Assembly (NCBI RefSeq): GCF_032854445.1
Contig: NC_088295.1
Location: 71,142,028-71,206,027 of the forward strand
Direction of reading: 5' to 3'
Length of the DNA: 64,000 nt
Origin: Liolophura sinensis
Taxonomy: Eukaryota > Mollusca > Polyplacophora > Chitonida > Chitonidae
Below, in pieces: positions 38,201-53,200 of the stretch (position 1 is the first letter of the stretch; every line of letters begins with the position of its first letter). The position numbers were made by a program, and so were the translations under genes. A model generated the notes under the pieces. That model worked only from the letters and a program-made list of their open reading frames with translations, had not been told where the DNA came from and searched no databases.

Positions 38201-41200
38201 GCCTGGTGTCCCCTGATTGTTTGTGGTCATTTTCCACAGATGTCAAGATATTCAGGAAGTATTTTAATTAATTAATTAATTAATTTAAAATTTATACGAC
38301 GGTGGCCAATGTTATGGCAGCAGCAAACATGAATGGACACAGTGGGAAACCTATACGAGCCAAAAAAATTGAGGACATATACGTACGACCGTCGTCAGAT
38401 AAATGAAGTGCTTTTGAGTTCGGCGTAAAATACCTACAAAATAAATAAATAAAATATACTATGGCGGTCAGCTTTATTTTAGGAAGAAACCCAACACAGC
38501 TCTGGGGAAACCCACAACGATACACAGTGTTTTAACTATTTCATTCTCGCACCTCTATGTATCTAATGTCTCATATGTCCTTTCATAACATTTTAAATAA
38601 CTTTAATAAATAATAATTAATTATTCCAAAATCTTTATAAAGATATATAGAAAATAATTCAGCTAAAGCTACAGTTCTTAGTTAATTATTCGATCCATTT
38701 TATTGGTATTGAACTTTGAAAAACATTCAAAAATGAAAATTTTGAATTTGTATTGAATGTATTTTGCATACGGAATGAAAACATGCATCGATGCAAATCA
38801 GGTTGTTAATTTTTTCAAGATACATTGCAGTTTAATCCAATCCGTCATTTTATTAGTCTGTCCCACAACATAATTATTTGGCTATACGCATTTCGGAGAC
38901 AACAGCAGTTGGGTCAAAGACACGTGTATTCATCTTATACATGGTCATAGGTTAGGAAGCACCTTCTCCGTGTTTATAAAAGAAAGTGTTTTTTGCGTAT
39001 ACAAGTGAAATAGATTGCATCCCCAATATTCTTTCGATTCTATTTTGTTTAGATAATATTATATGTTTGTCTCTTCTTACTTAGATGATGAAGCAGGGGG
39101 TGTTACTTACGGATCGGGAGCTGCCATCGGCAGCTATAAAAACTGGGACAAGGCGCCCTCTGACACACCTAACAAATTCGACTGTGGCATGATCTACACA
39201 GGTAATGAAAAACTCCATACTTAAAATATTCATTCTTTTGAGAAATTTTCTTTACGTTATCAAGATTGATGGGAGTCGATGTAGGCTCATTAGCTCAGAC
39301 ACCTTTTGAGTTGCATGATTATTAAAAAAGTCAGCTTGAGGAAAGTGTTTAATTACTTTTAAAACGGTGAAGATGTCCTACAGAAGCAGCAGTTTGGCTT
39401 AATTTACTACTAAGAAAACGACAATAAGATAGTTTGTTGGAAAAGGTCATTTAAGTGAAATGACGATTTATTCGATAGCACGAAGAAGACGAACAGGCTG
39501 TTTGGTTATTATGCATATAATATACACTCCACATACATATACACAAATACATAAGAAAAATTATCAGTCTTAAAATGTATTATTTCCTATAACTTTTTCA
39601 TTGCCTTATTGCGTCCTGCAGTATGAAAAGTTTAGTAGAGTTGATTTGAAAACGATCCAACACTAAGCAAAATGTGGAAAACTTTAGCGTAAAACCATAA
39701 ATGATACTGACTATACTCTGTTTCAGGTGACAAGCAAGGGAAGTGGTCACTTACAACGAGCTGTTTCCAGTTGAGGCCATTCATCTGCCAGCTGCCAACT
39801 AATGTACCCGTTCAAGCTGTGACGACACCAAAACGTGAGTGAGCGTTTCCTTCTTCATTATTCGCTATTCTTCACCTAAAAAAAACACCACCCAAATTTA
39901 ACGACTTCTATTCGTTTGAAAACTGATTTTCACTTGAGCCTAAGAGTAATACGTGAAAAAGTATTTGCAACAACTTTCTGTGGATACAGTGACCATGATA
40001 TTAGCATACTTTTGTCCTCACAGGCTTTTAGATTTAGTGTTTGCATCTCACTTAATTCCCGCGGAGAGGCGGGAATATAGTCTTAGTGTTTACATCTCAC
40101 TTAATTTCCACGGAGAGGCGGGAATATAGTGTTAGTGTTTACATCTCACTTAATTCCCGCGGAGGGGCAGGAATATAGTCTTAGTGTTTACATCTCACTT
40201 AATTCCCGCGGAGAGGCGGGAATATAGTCATGGTCTTATCACTTCTAATTTGTATTAGCTGGATTTAAACTTTACAAAAAAAAATGCTAGAGAAAGTATT
40301 CAACCGTGTTGTGATTACAATGACAACTTGCTATGGTAAAATCCAATCGTCAATACATTTTTGCAGCACACTTTACATTAATATACCTTCTTTTCTTTGG
40401 TGAATCACAATTCAATCGTCTTTTCCTCAGAATCTATATTGCTTCTTTTCTCCTTATGTGGTTATAGCCGAGATGAGTTGTGAACCTGGCTGGGCCCTCT
40501 ATATGAACCAATGTCTGCTGTTCAATGACACTGTCCTAGACTGGATGGAAGCTCAACACGCATGTCAAGGACAAAGTGGCCGGCTTGTTTCAGTCCAAGA
40601 TGAATCAAAACAGAGTTTCATAAACGGTATTTAGACGTAGCACTTCCTTTCGTTTTATTTCCCATCAATTTACTATCCCAGTTGACTATATTTCACGAAT
40701 TATGACTACATTTACATAATGTAAATATGAAAATGAATTTGCCATTAAACCAATGATTCTTATTATCCCTGGGTATAATACGGATGTACGTAGCGATTAG
40801 CATGTCCGACATTTGTCTGTCCATAAGTCTGTCTGTATTCATTTCATGTGGACGTGTTTCCTCCTGCAGTTTTCGACGGCATTTCTCCAAACTTCGCAGA
40901 TGTTTAGGGGACTAAATGTACATATGCATGTTTTATTGGGGTATGTCAATATATTACATGTTCCTCCATTTCAAGAAGATAAAAAGTGCTTTACGAACGC
41001 ATCTCCTTCAACAAGCGGATATTCTTTAAACCTCACAGATATTTTCGGGTCTAGTTTTACATGCGTGTGCAGAATATGGATTAAGGTATGTTCAGTATTT
41101 TTATTTATGATCTTCTGGAAAGGGATTCCTAGTTCATATTTGGGGTTTGTGAACACATCTCTCATAGGTTTTTTTTCGATTTTTATTCACTGGATATATA

Positions 41201-44200
41201 TATGGTTTTCTATCTGGTGATCCCCATGCCAGTCTAATCATCTGGCTATTCGTATTATAGCTTGTTGGTGCATGTGTCAACAATTATTTGTTGTGAAGAC
41301 ATATCTCGTACGACAGTTTTCTGTGTTTTTTCATCAAACCTTTACAGGTGTGATATGCACCATGATAGAATTGCTAGCATGCGATATTTGTTCTACAATT
41401 AATAGCCAAATTATTTTCCACTCAATCGATCAACTTTGCCGCATGTCAACATTGTCGGTAAGCATGTTCTGCCAACACGCAACGTTTGAATAATTTCGTT
41501 TCTCATAACAAGTTGGTAATAGTGACCATCTGAAGATTTGTCTGTGATTTGTTTTTCTAAGTTTTCGCAGACTGAGTATAAAATCTGAACATTAAAGAAA
41601 AAACAAGAGCTTTTCAAAGTAATTCCTCAAACAGGTGACAACTGACCATATGTATGTACATGTACACGGGTTATTTTGGTTGCAATACATCGGTTGTTTA
41701 TAAAGAGTTATCAGCTTTGAAAAGTAACTCAGTTTCAACGGTGTGGAGGTATATGAGGATAGATTATTTTCTGATGGCTTTTATTATGCATTTTTTCATT
41801 TGCTGAATCACAGAATGTTAACAGTTGATGTTAATTTTAAAAACAACAATATCGCCATAGCATTTAATCTCAATTTTTGTATCCTAATGTACAACTTGTC
41901 AGTCTTTTACACATGGGTTTATTTAGCTATATAGCAGTCTTTTTCACATATGCAGATTTTTTTTGCTTTCTCTATAGGTCGCATTTCCTCAGCAGTGATG
42001 TGGACAGGCCTAAATGACCGAAGTGAAGAAGGGTCATTTAACTGGGCAGATGGAACAATGGTGGGTAGCCATCTAACATAAAGCCTGGTTGTGTTTTTAC
42101 ATCTGTACCAGGCGATCGTTTTGTTTTAAACATCAGTTTAGTCTCCAAAGGCTAGTCCTCCTGGGTCTGGTCATTCTCTTCTACTTTTGTATTCAACTCA
42201 TAATATAACTTTTATCACTGCGGTGTATTACAAGAAGTGCGAATTCAGGAAACCTTGGGTCATATCAAAGACTTTAAAAACGATACTTGCTGCTGCCTAG
42301 CTTGGCACTCAATACAACGAGGTTAGAGCAAGGAAACATGACTGGTTGGCCCAGTGTCAGTATAATGCGACTGGGTGGGGTATCATGTCTGGTGTCTTCG
42401 GCATGATACTTCGGTGGCGGCATGCACTCGCCCTGCCACAAGAAGACACAATATATGTGCACACACCAAATGATTTCTCTTTGTCATATCACTGAAAAAT
42501 TGTTAAGTACGACGTTAAATCCCAAGCATTCAATCATACACACATACGACAAGCGATATTCAGAGTTGTTTTACATAAAACCAATGGCCTGAAACTATAA
42601 CACTATACACTGAGAGTGTAGTTTTTAAAACGGTTAATTTCTCTGTATACTCTAATATTTATGCAGACAACATTTACCAACTGGTACTCAGGTTACCCTC
42701 ACAAGAAAGGGGAGATGAACTGTGTTGGCATGGTGTCAGAATCCGGACACGCTGGCCAATGGAAAGACCTTGCCTGTAACGCCAAGCATGGTTTCATTTG
42801 CCAAAAGCCAGGTAACTACTTTGTAACCTGTAAGATATCAGCCACTGGACGTTTAAATGCTGAAGCAAAAGGAATAGGATAGAACTCACCCGCTCCTAAT
42901 AAAAAGTATAACACTCTTTTTACTATATGATATAAAATTTAACATCTAGTGACTTGTTTACAATATTGAACGTTTCAGTGTTGCTTCGCTGCAATCACTG
43001 GCATTAGCTATACAGAGTGAAGAAATTATCCAGTAATGTACTCACCACCCATTTCTTTTGACATTCCTCAAATTATTTGTGTTTCTCTTTACTTAACAGC
43101 CTTGATAAACGGTGTAACTCCTGCCCCTGGATCTACCCCTACCACACGTGAGTTCATCTGATGTATATCCCGAATGTTACACAGTAAAAAGGAAGCCCAT
43201 AATATTAACAATATGTATCCAGTCGGTTCCTCTGTGGTTCAGTACAGATAGGCGAACGATGTGGTGGTAACTGTCAGTGCCCTGTGAGATTTCCATCTAC
43301 ATAAAATGCACAAAAGGCGTAGAAACAGAACCACTGGAAGCAGGACACAACTTACGTAATGCTCAGGCTAATCTCTATTTCGGACGCATCGACGTGTTTG
43401 GTTAAGATTAGCATATCTTAAATTCTTGTGGCGAAATATTCGTGTGGTTTATGATCTGAATTCATTCCCCAAAACACGCTACGGACTTCTCTCTTCCTTG
43501 TCATTATAAGGTAAACTAAAATAGATCTACAAAACTGTTGCCTTGTGTAAAATGACAGTCTGCTCAGCGCTGTTTTGTGTTATCTACAGTCACATGGAGT
43601 GCTCGGTGTGGACCGAACTGGGAAGAGGACATCAACCTTGGTTTCTGTTACTCCTTTCAAGATAGGCCTCTTTCTTGGCTCGACGCAGGCCAGTGGTGCT
43701 CTCAGAACGGGGGACAGCTTGCTAGTATCACCACTATACAGGAACAGTACTTTATAGCCGGTATGTAGCTATATTATACATTTTGAATGAAAGCAAATTA
43801 TTATTTCAGAAACAAAAGTTTACTTGCCTTCTGAATGATTCGAGCACTTTGTCAAGTATCTGTATGTTTTTTCTTCTTCTAAATTTGCACTGGTTTAAGG
43901 AAATTTCATTTGTAGACTTCATGTATGAAGACAATATTGAATAAATCGATATAATATGGTATACTACAGGACGAGCAAGGAGTATGTCATCGTTTGCGGT
44001 GTGGATTGGAGCAAATGACCGTGATGATAACAGGTGGATGTGGACGGACGGGTCACCTTTCGCTTATCTCAACTGGAAACCCGGTAAGATTGACCTAAAT
44101 GCTTGGCATGAAAACAAAATTGTGTTCTATGTATTATTTCAACAGCCTAGTGAATTAAAACCACCTGGAAGAATGTGCAGGCATGTTTGTGGGGACAGTT

Positions 44201-47200
44201 CTCCTATCAACCGAGTGTTATTAACTGGATTCAAATGCCAACACCACTATTTTCGCACCAAACTAAAGAAAATGTCGGGAAGAAGTGCTCTTCCAAACAA
44301 CGCATTCATATTGGTGTTTATGAAAGTCACCCGGTTAAGCGTCGTCACCTAGCAATAGAACAACATTGGTGTTATCCCCGGTTATTTAACCAGCGGCTGA
44401 TGTGAAACAATGTTTTTCTTCGATTCCTTATTTTAGGTGAGCCCAACAACCCATCCAGCGAGAACTGCGTGAACATTGTGGTAAGCTCAGGTCTCTGGAA
44501 CAACTACAGGTGCGATTCGAGAAACGGGTTCGTCTGCAAGAAGTCCAGTGAGTAATATGAGGTTTCATTATTAGAACACATACAATGTTGTAGACACCTC
44601 AACAACCTTTCAGAAAATCATACATGTCATAACGCTTTGTAGCTTTTGTAGCTTTTTGTATTTTCTTTGCAATATTTGTTGTTCTCTTTTACATCTGCAG
44701 ATGGGATTGGGCCGCCAACATCCGTCAAACCGACGACAACTGTCCAAGGTTAGTCAGTTCTCTTCGCTACGTGGTTTCTTTCATTAATATTGCTTTATCA
44801 ATATTTTCTGATTTCAGGATTTTAGCGATCTTATTAAGAGAATAACTGTTCTTAATAGACTTTACAACACCTTTCACTGCAATATTCACATATTGTCCTT
44901 TTTAGCCTACTTACTCACCTATTTCGCTTTGAAGTGGCCAAACGTCATACATCAGAGAACATCCATGTATTTACTGTGTTGCTACATGTTATGGTTACCG
45001 GTAATCAAATTTGCGGATGATTACAGCTGGCATGACATTCGGTTGTCCCAAAAGGGATGGAACAGCTACAAGAACAAGTGTTATTTATTTAAGTCTCAGC
45101 GAGGAGATCAACCTGCTGCTGTGCTCCAGTGTCGCCAGTTAGGCGCAGATCTGGTCAGTATCGCTGATGTCGACGAACAAAACTTTATATCGAGTCAAGT
45201 GAAAGGTAAGAGGAACTTTAGATGAGCTTTAAAATTGTATACCATTTTAAAAGAAAAATGTCTAAGAATATTAGGACTGATTAATCATATTTTTATTATT
45301 TATTACTTTTTTATTTATTAAATTTGATTGGTGTTTTGCGCCATACTCAAGAATTTTTACTTTAATGGTCGATGATTGTTAGCATGAGATGGGAGGAAAA
45401 AGAGCCGATCTCGGGAGAAGCCCACGACCATCTGCATGTTACTTCCCACGTACGACCAGATCTGAACCTCAAAACTACTGCTTGCGTGAGCTCCTGGACA
45501 GTTACACTGCTGGAACGCTAATCACCAGGCCACAAAGGCCCCTGCCATACTGAATAATATTTCAAACACAAAGAATTTGGATAAGTTAAAGCATACATCT
45601 CTACAAAGCATATAAACATAGACTTTTTTGATAGAAATTAACATGTGTACATAAATATGATGAAAATCTACTCATACACTCTTGCATTAAAGTTCAGGGC
45701 ACAGTAGTGCAAAAGAATATTTAGACGTAAACCGGACACTAAACAGACTTTGTAATAGGATGGTACAAGCATTAAGATTTAAGCCTGGCTCAACTGTAAT
45801 TCACTTTTGAACAACTTGCTCCTGGAATTAAACTCATGTATGCAAGCATTCTAACACGGTCGACATTTCTGTTATATCTGTTTAATAAGGTTATGGTCAG
45901 TACTGGATTGGACTAAATGACCGAGAAATAGAGTGGACATACCGTTGGACAGACGGCGCTCCTGTAACATTCACTTCCTGGTCACCGTCCGAACCGAACA
46001 ACTTCGAGAACAAAGATGAAGACTGCGTTACGATGTATGCCTACGTAAGGAGCCATACTGACTTTAATGCTGTAATTCAGGACATCAACCTACGAACATC
46101 TTCTTTTAACGGTGTATCAAGCTGTCACGGTATATGATTATCAACTGATTAATGAGTTCGCAAGTTCCAATCCAGCTCTGTTTTACCCGGTTGTGGCAAG
46201 AAGATTTGTCAAGTACACCTGCCACAGAACTAGCCCTGGTTTCCTACTGTGACACCCACAAAGATGCAAAATAAAAGTATATTCTTGCCTTTAGTAATTA
46301 CTGTACGTATAATAATAACACATTTTGCTTAACACAGGGCAAGCACAGCTGGAATGACCAGCTGTGTAACTTCCAGGCTCAGGGTTACGTGTGTAAGTCG
46401 CCGCAGAAGCCCGTCACATCAACAACAGTTATTCCAGGATGCCCACCTGTAAGCCATGTGATATTTGCCTTTCGTTTCTGACCAGCTACGTTTTGTAAGA
46501 CATGCACTTATTGTTAAAAAATGTTTACTTTTAAGTAAATTCACAGTGTTATGCTTTTTACGGTGAAACATTACTTAACATATTATAGCGTTGACCATGT
46601 ATACCACACTTTTGTTACGAAAATAAGTTTGTTGACCTTAAGCACTTTAAGCCTGTTCAGATGTTTATTAACACATGTCCTGTAACGGACGAGTATTGAC
46701 ATTAGACATTAATTTTTTTATATCCCAGAATTATACTGAAATACTGACAATGTAGCGTTCAACTGAATCTTTCATTCATTTTTTTTTATACATATGAATG
46801 ATATAATTTATATTTTACCAGTCGGCTTACCTGTATGAAGGAAACTGTTACTCTTTTGTGGACACAAGGAAGTCATTTACGGACGCAGAGAGACAGTGTG
46901 TATCTCTGGGTGGACATCTTGCTACAATAGCTGACAAGTAAGTACATCTGACTAAGGTGACTAAACAGTATGTATAGAGATATCTGACCACAATAACTGT
47001 CCACAATATCTAATAATGATAGCTAACAGCGAAATATGACCACGATATCTGACCATTATATCTGACCACGATATCTGACCATGATAACCGACCACGTTAT
47101 CTGACCACGATAATTGAAAACGACATCCGACCACGATGTCCGTCTATCTGACCACGATATCCCACCACGAAAATTGACAGAATCGGATTGACAGGTTATC

Positions 47201-50200
47201 CGATATCTGTCCAAGGTAATTGAGAAGTAAATATAATATGTAAAGATAAATATAATTCCGTTAAGTAACGAATAAATATGCTGATATATGACCACGATAA
47301 TTGATAAGTATACTGATAACTGGCTGAATCGTGTGAAGATTGTGTGCTTTACATACTGCCACCATTACCAAATTTTGCACCTGCTTCACGGTGACGAGGC
47401 AAGAAGTGATGTCAGAAAAGGGTCCAGGCAAGGGTCCAAATTTGTCTAGGTGGAAGTAATGTAAAGCGGTCGTGGAGGTTGGCGCATGTGCTGTAAGCGG
47501 GACTTTCTACTCTGCTAAAGTATGTGTGTATTTCTTGATCACAGGTATCAACAGGCCTACCTATCCAGTGAGCTGTCGGGGTTAACGGGTCAGTACTGGA
47601 TCGGCTTGAAAAAAATTTCCAAGAGATACACCTGGACGTCCAAACAAAACCTAACGTACACTTTCTGGTCCAAGGCTCACACAGGTAAAAATACTATTGA
47701 ATTTCTTCTAATTCTGACTATTAATGAATGTGTGTTACATAAAGCACTTCAAGTTATTCAGTACCTCTGTAAATTCATCACATTACCTGAACAGTGAATG
47801 CTAATTTCACAAATTCGCTTTTCGACGTCGTTCATGGAAATATTTTTGCTGTTTTAATGACTTGTTTATTCATCATTAGGACTGGAGAAAAACACATGTA
47901 TAGCCATGTCTACGGACAAACCTGTGGGTGTGTGGCAGGATGTGGACTGTCACCGCTCTATGGGGTTTATCTGCCAGGTTCGTCAGGGTGGATACACAAC
48001 CCCACTCCCCACCACAGCAGCCTCCACCCTCAGGCCGGTAACCTGCCCTTCGGGCTGGCAGGAGCATCAGGGATACTGCTACAAGGTCAGAGCTGCTTCT
48101 TTCTTTTGCTCTGCCCTTGCGGCTTAGGCTTCATGAATATTCTTTTATGAATTTTTTCTCGTAAATCCTGTGGCGCCATAACCCTTAGATCGGTCTACTT
48201 TCCAAGAACGGGGTGAAAAACTGCATTAAAAACACTGTTTTGATTTCGTGGTGTGATTTAGCATCTTTTCACTTCTATAGAACAAGAGACTGTTATCTTT
48301 ATATAAAAAAGAGAAAAAAAGAAAAAATAAACACTACAAGCTTAATACTGTACACATGTGGCATGTGAAGGTTTTTCTTAAAAGTTACGTAAACCTGTTT
48401 TCGTACTAAAGCACATTTTAGGTAATGTATAAATTGCTACTAAGTATAGATTTCACGAACAGTTAGAATAAAATCCTGACCGAGGTGAATTGATAAGATG
48501 CGTATTCCGCTGGTTACGTGCTAATGTTTGCCATCTATTTCACCATGGTTGCTACTGTGGTGTTAATCTCTATGGTCTACGTCTCTTATATTAGTATTGT
48601 TGATTCTGTGCTCAGTTTGGAAGAGTGTTTAGGCCTAATATACAGTCTGGAGTACATTAAACTACACCATTCTTAGGCTGTAAAACATTGAAGACTTTAT
48701 TTAGAATGAATAAGGCTAGGAAAGCGTATACCTGACATGTTAAAATTTTTTTATCAATGTACTTCTCTACAGGCCTTCTATAGTGTGGTGCCAAAAGACA
48801 GGCTAATGTGGTCGGAAGCTGTGGCAAACTGTCGCGGTTATGGTGGAGACCTGGTCAGTTACCAAAACAAGTCGGAGGAAGACTTCGTGTATCAGAGCGT
48901 CCTCAAGTGAGTTTCCGCGATCAGTCTTTTGTCATCAGGCTTTTGTCTTTGTCATTGTTCAATCATTGTTCATACGAAGAGTAGTTGATTAACATTTGAT
49001 AGTATTAGGATTAACATAAGCCATTTCTAAGGTAATAATTTATAGATAGCTGTATAATTTTCAGTAGACGATTGGCCCCCCCCCCCCTCCAACTACCCTC
49101 TTCCCTACCCCCCCCCCCCCTATTATCAAGTTAGTTATTAATGTGACCGTTTTATGGTTCAATGAATTGTAATGGTTATATGTGTATGTAATATTATTAT
49201 TTATTTCCTTCTTAAGGTTCTATTGGCGTGGTGGGGATTTCTGGATAGGATTGTCGTCTCGAGAGCTTCTTCAAGGTATTTTTTTTCACTGCTTACAATT
49301 TGTATTCTCAATTTTATTGGTTAAAAATATTAAGGTTTTTCCTCCCACAGTTAATGGTGTTTTATTGTAAATTATGATATAAAACTCTCTGTACAAATAA
49401 TTTGAAGGCATTTTGAGAGCTCAATTATCCGTTCAAGAAATTTCCTAACAATTTGAAAGCGAATTATTGAATATGTATTTTTAGCCAAAATGTATAAATT
49501 CCCGGATTCGGATCCAGATCACCACCAGAATGTCTGGGGTTTGGTTGTGCACAAAATTTCATCCAAATCCGTTCAAAACCTTTTTCGTCGACTGTCGACG
49601 ATCCTGTGTTTGCATTTTTACGTCGCTTACAACATTACACCAACCTTGTCATTTAGCTGATTAGGTCGTCTCCAAAGCCAATGTATGTATATAGTGCTGC
49701 CTGATTGTAACACCATGCAGAAGACACCAAGTATGACACCTCGGATTGTAACAGTATACCGAAACTGCACCAAACAATCTCTTGGCTCAGTCTCTTCATT
49801 CGAACCGCCAAGTTAGGATGTCTAAGACTGGCAAGTCCTATACATGTTACGATTCGTGATTCACAGAAACATATTGCTTTGAGCAAGATACACGTTGTTT
49901 AAGCAAACGATGTATTTTGTTGAGCTTTGAAAGTGGTTTAGTTTATGTTGGTAGTAAAGCAGGTCGAGTTCTCTGGGTTTGAATCTTAAACTCATTCTTC
50001 AACTGCTCTATATAGTAATTTATCTCATTTATTCGCACAGCGTAACCGTTTTTGTCCTTAGGTTACCACTGGTCTGATGGTAGCCCCTTCGGGTATAATA
50101 ACTGGGGTCCTGATCAACCAGATAACAGGAATGACAGAGCGAACTGCGTGGCGTATAATCAGAAAAACAATAACTGGTTCCATGTGAGCTGCTTTGTGGC

Positions 50201-53200
50201 TAACAACTGGATTTGTAAGCTTAAAAAGGGTGAGGAAACCAGGTATCTTATCTCAAAGAAATTGTATTCCAACGCATCTGACTTATACATACCTTTGTAA
50301 TATTAACTTCTTTATTACGTAATATTATTGTTGGTCTACTGTAACAGACCTGCATATTATTTATTTGTGTTTAATTGATTGTTGGTGAACGCTGTACTCA
50401 AGGATTTTCACTGCAATACATGATGGCTGTCATTTTTTGGGTGGAGGAATCAACAGACCTTTTGTAAGTTACCACTGAACATTCCCACTTTTGATATGTG
50501 ATGGCAAGCGGTCTGCTCAGAACTTCGTCTGAAACCGCAAGCAACAATGGAAGTAGGAAAATCTTGAACTTTTTTAATGTCTGGGGTTTGACATCGGAAA
50601 ATGGTATTGCACTGACATCTAGCATCATCGCAAGGGTATGGCATGTTACAGAATCATTAAGCTTTGTTTGCTTTCTCGAAAATACTGCAATAATAGCGAC
50701 CTAAACATAAAATCCCTGGTATAGAGAAACTAATTTCGCTTGAATGTTATGTCTTAGTCGTCATAAGCCATGCTTGCCGTGCAACATGTTTTTTGTGCCT
50801 TTAGGTCCAATTTGACGATGTATAATGAAGCAAACTATCCTTGATATAGAGTTGAACGAGATAATCGGAAATATAATGTAAATGCTTCTATCACTATTTC
50901 AACAGGTGTGGTTCCACCCACAAGCGTGGTCCCGCCAACCGCAGTGTCAGGTGAGTGTACAGGCCTTCAACTGTGAATCAGTCCTGTCTTGTTCATCGTA
51001 TAGTTTCTTCTGTGTATTTCGACAAGTATCAGGAGAATATAGAAAAAACATGAGATCACTTGTTAGAAGCTAACTCTGGTTGATTTGTCGACATCTGCTT
51101 ACGAAAGGGAAAATTATGGTGTTTTTTTTTACAACGATTTCCTTTGTCTATTTACTTGATTGATTATAGCATTTAAACCCATAAAAATTCATTGAACAGC
51201 TTTAGTTAACAGTGCTGTACAAGGCACTAAATAGTTTGATAGTATTTTCATTAATTGATACATGTATATAGCATAGAGTGCTGTGTTTGAATTCTGAATT
51301 ATGTTTGAAGAGCTAAAAATGCTCCTATATTTCATGAGCTGCCGTTGCCCATTGACATCATGGAAGAGCAGAATTGTAGTCGTTGCTCATACAGCCCCTC
51401 AAGCTTATATTAACCGCATTCTTGGTTTTTATGTTCAAAGACCAGTCACTTGTACACAAAAAGCAAAACTGCATTCTTCATTCTTACCAAAGCCAATTCT
51501 CTAGTAAAGTGGAGAATCACATAATATTATAATATATAAATACCATCCGTGGGATTAACAAGAGAGTTCCGCTGGTAATGATAACTACATTATAGTAACT
51601 TCATCAGTTGAAAAACGGATTTATTTATTGTTTTATATACAATTTGATTGTTGTTTTTCGCCACACTCAAGAAGTTTTCACCTATATGATAATTGCCACC
51701 TTATCAGTCCAAAACAAAGGGTCCATAACGAACGTTAGACTGAGCATACGGTCCCAAGAGCGTTGTCGTCCGTTTATCGTTACCAGAGAACATTGAGAGC
51801 GGGAAGATGGGCAACTTCCCTTTGAGGTTTGAGCCCACACCTCATTTGGCCTAGCGATTGAATGGCAGGCATCTTAACCACTGAGCTACCTGTTCTCACG
51901 TAAGGTGATTGGTTAGAAGTGATTGTTCCGCTGCGGATATACTATGGAGATCTCGGAACAGATTGGAAAATGGCGGGGGTTTGTGTACGATCTGACTTAT
52001 TCATTTTACTTGTGCTTAACGCCGTACTCAAGTATGTTTCACTTTTAATATGGGTAGAATAAAAATGCCTGCAATAAACTAGCACGCTTGGCAATGTATC
52101 TTCCAAATCTGCAGCCCATCCAGCTACTCAACATGACAAGGTCGTCAGAGGAGAGAACATAGCTTATTACTGATTTAAATCAGTTTGAAGTTGAATTTAC
52201 AGTAAAATCAGATACTTCTTAATTTATGTACTTTTATATTAGATTCAGGCCTGTTAAAATCCACGCTGCAGAGCGGTGGATTGTTTACGTTGCGTTCCTT
52301 CAATCGAGGGAGTGTAACCTAAAGCTCTACCCGAAACCTGCAAGGTTGCGTCTAAATCCAGACTCTATATTTCTCTTATGCTTGATTACAAACAAATATC
52401 TACATTGTATACTGTTGTCTTTCATGGCAGCACCGTCATGTGGAGGACCTGATTCTAAGTGGAAGTATTACAGAGGGATGTGTTACTTCGTGAGTGTGTC
52501 GGACAAGAAAACCTGGTACGAAGCTCGAGATTGGTGTCACCAAAATGGCGCTCATCTGACCAGCATCCACAGCAAAACAGAGAATGACGTTCTGACCAGT
52601 CTGGTGAGACTTCTATACAAATATAACCCAGATGATAAAATAGATTTACTGTCAGCTATATACCCTCCCCTCGATCTGACAACACACATATGCTTTATGG
52701 TTTATTTGATGCCACATGCCAAAAGTCCATCGGTCATCACCCATTTACATATCTGAAAAAGAAAGTAAATGTCACAAAATATAAAAATAAGACATTAATT
52801 TCAACATCAGTAAAACTTTACAGATAAAATTATACCGGCACTGTTCTACAAAACAGAGAGCATATAAAAACGTATGGAGACAGACAAAGTAATTAAAATA
52901 TCCACAATACAATATATTAGGTATAAAAATAGGTTACATTACAACTTCAGTGCAAGGCATGGTGTTCCAGAACATGATAAAAACAATCTCAACGGTTTCG
53001 TTCAATTTATGGCAGCGTCCTATTTCCCGAGCATTTATTTAAAGCATATAGACTAATTTTTGTTGCTTCAGACTGCCAAACTGACCTACGGCATTTACTG
53101 GATTGGACTGAATAGTTTAAACCTGGATGGGTTCAAGTAAGTCTTCTGAGATGAGCTAAACTTGTCTTAGAACTTTTGCCAACCAGAAACAATCAGATGC

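Larger units (their letters stand above)
36779..39834 (+). other. CTLD3 (exons 9-12), non-canonical
   Basis: Begins CAEGWIQYQSKCYE and includes TWSQAYDYC, QMWIGLMDD and YKNWDKAPSD; APS stands where EPN would be, and WSL where WND would be. It closes FICQLP. Exon 10 ends inside a 124-bp tandem array that repeats its last codons and donor. A Val/Thr/Pro linker follows. Confidence 0.8.

Noticed and set aside
43577-43768. Separate small genes suggested by isolated ATG-led frames over single lectin exons
   Set aside because: Such frames read through exon borders into introns. Splice sites and phases join them into one large gene.
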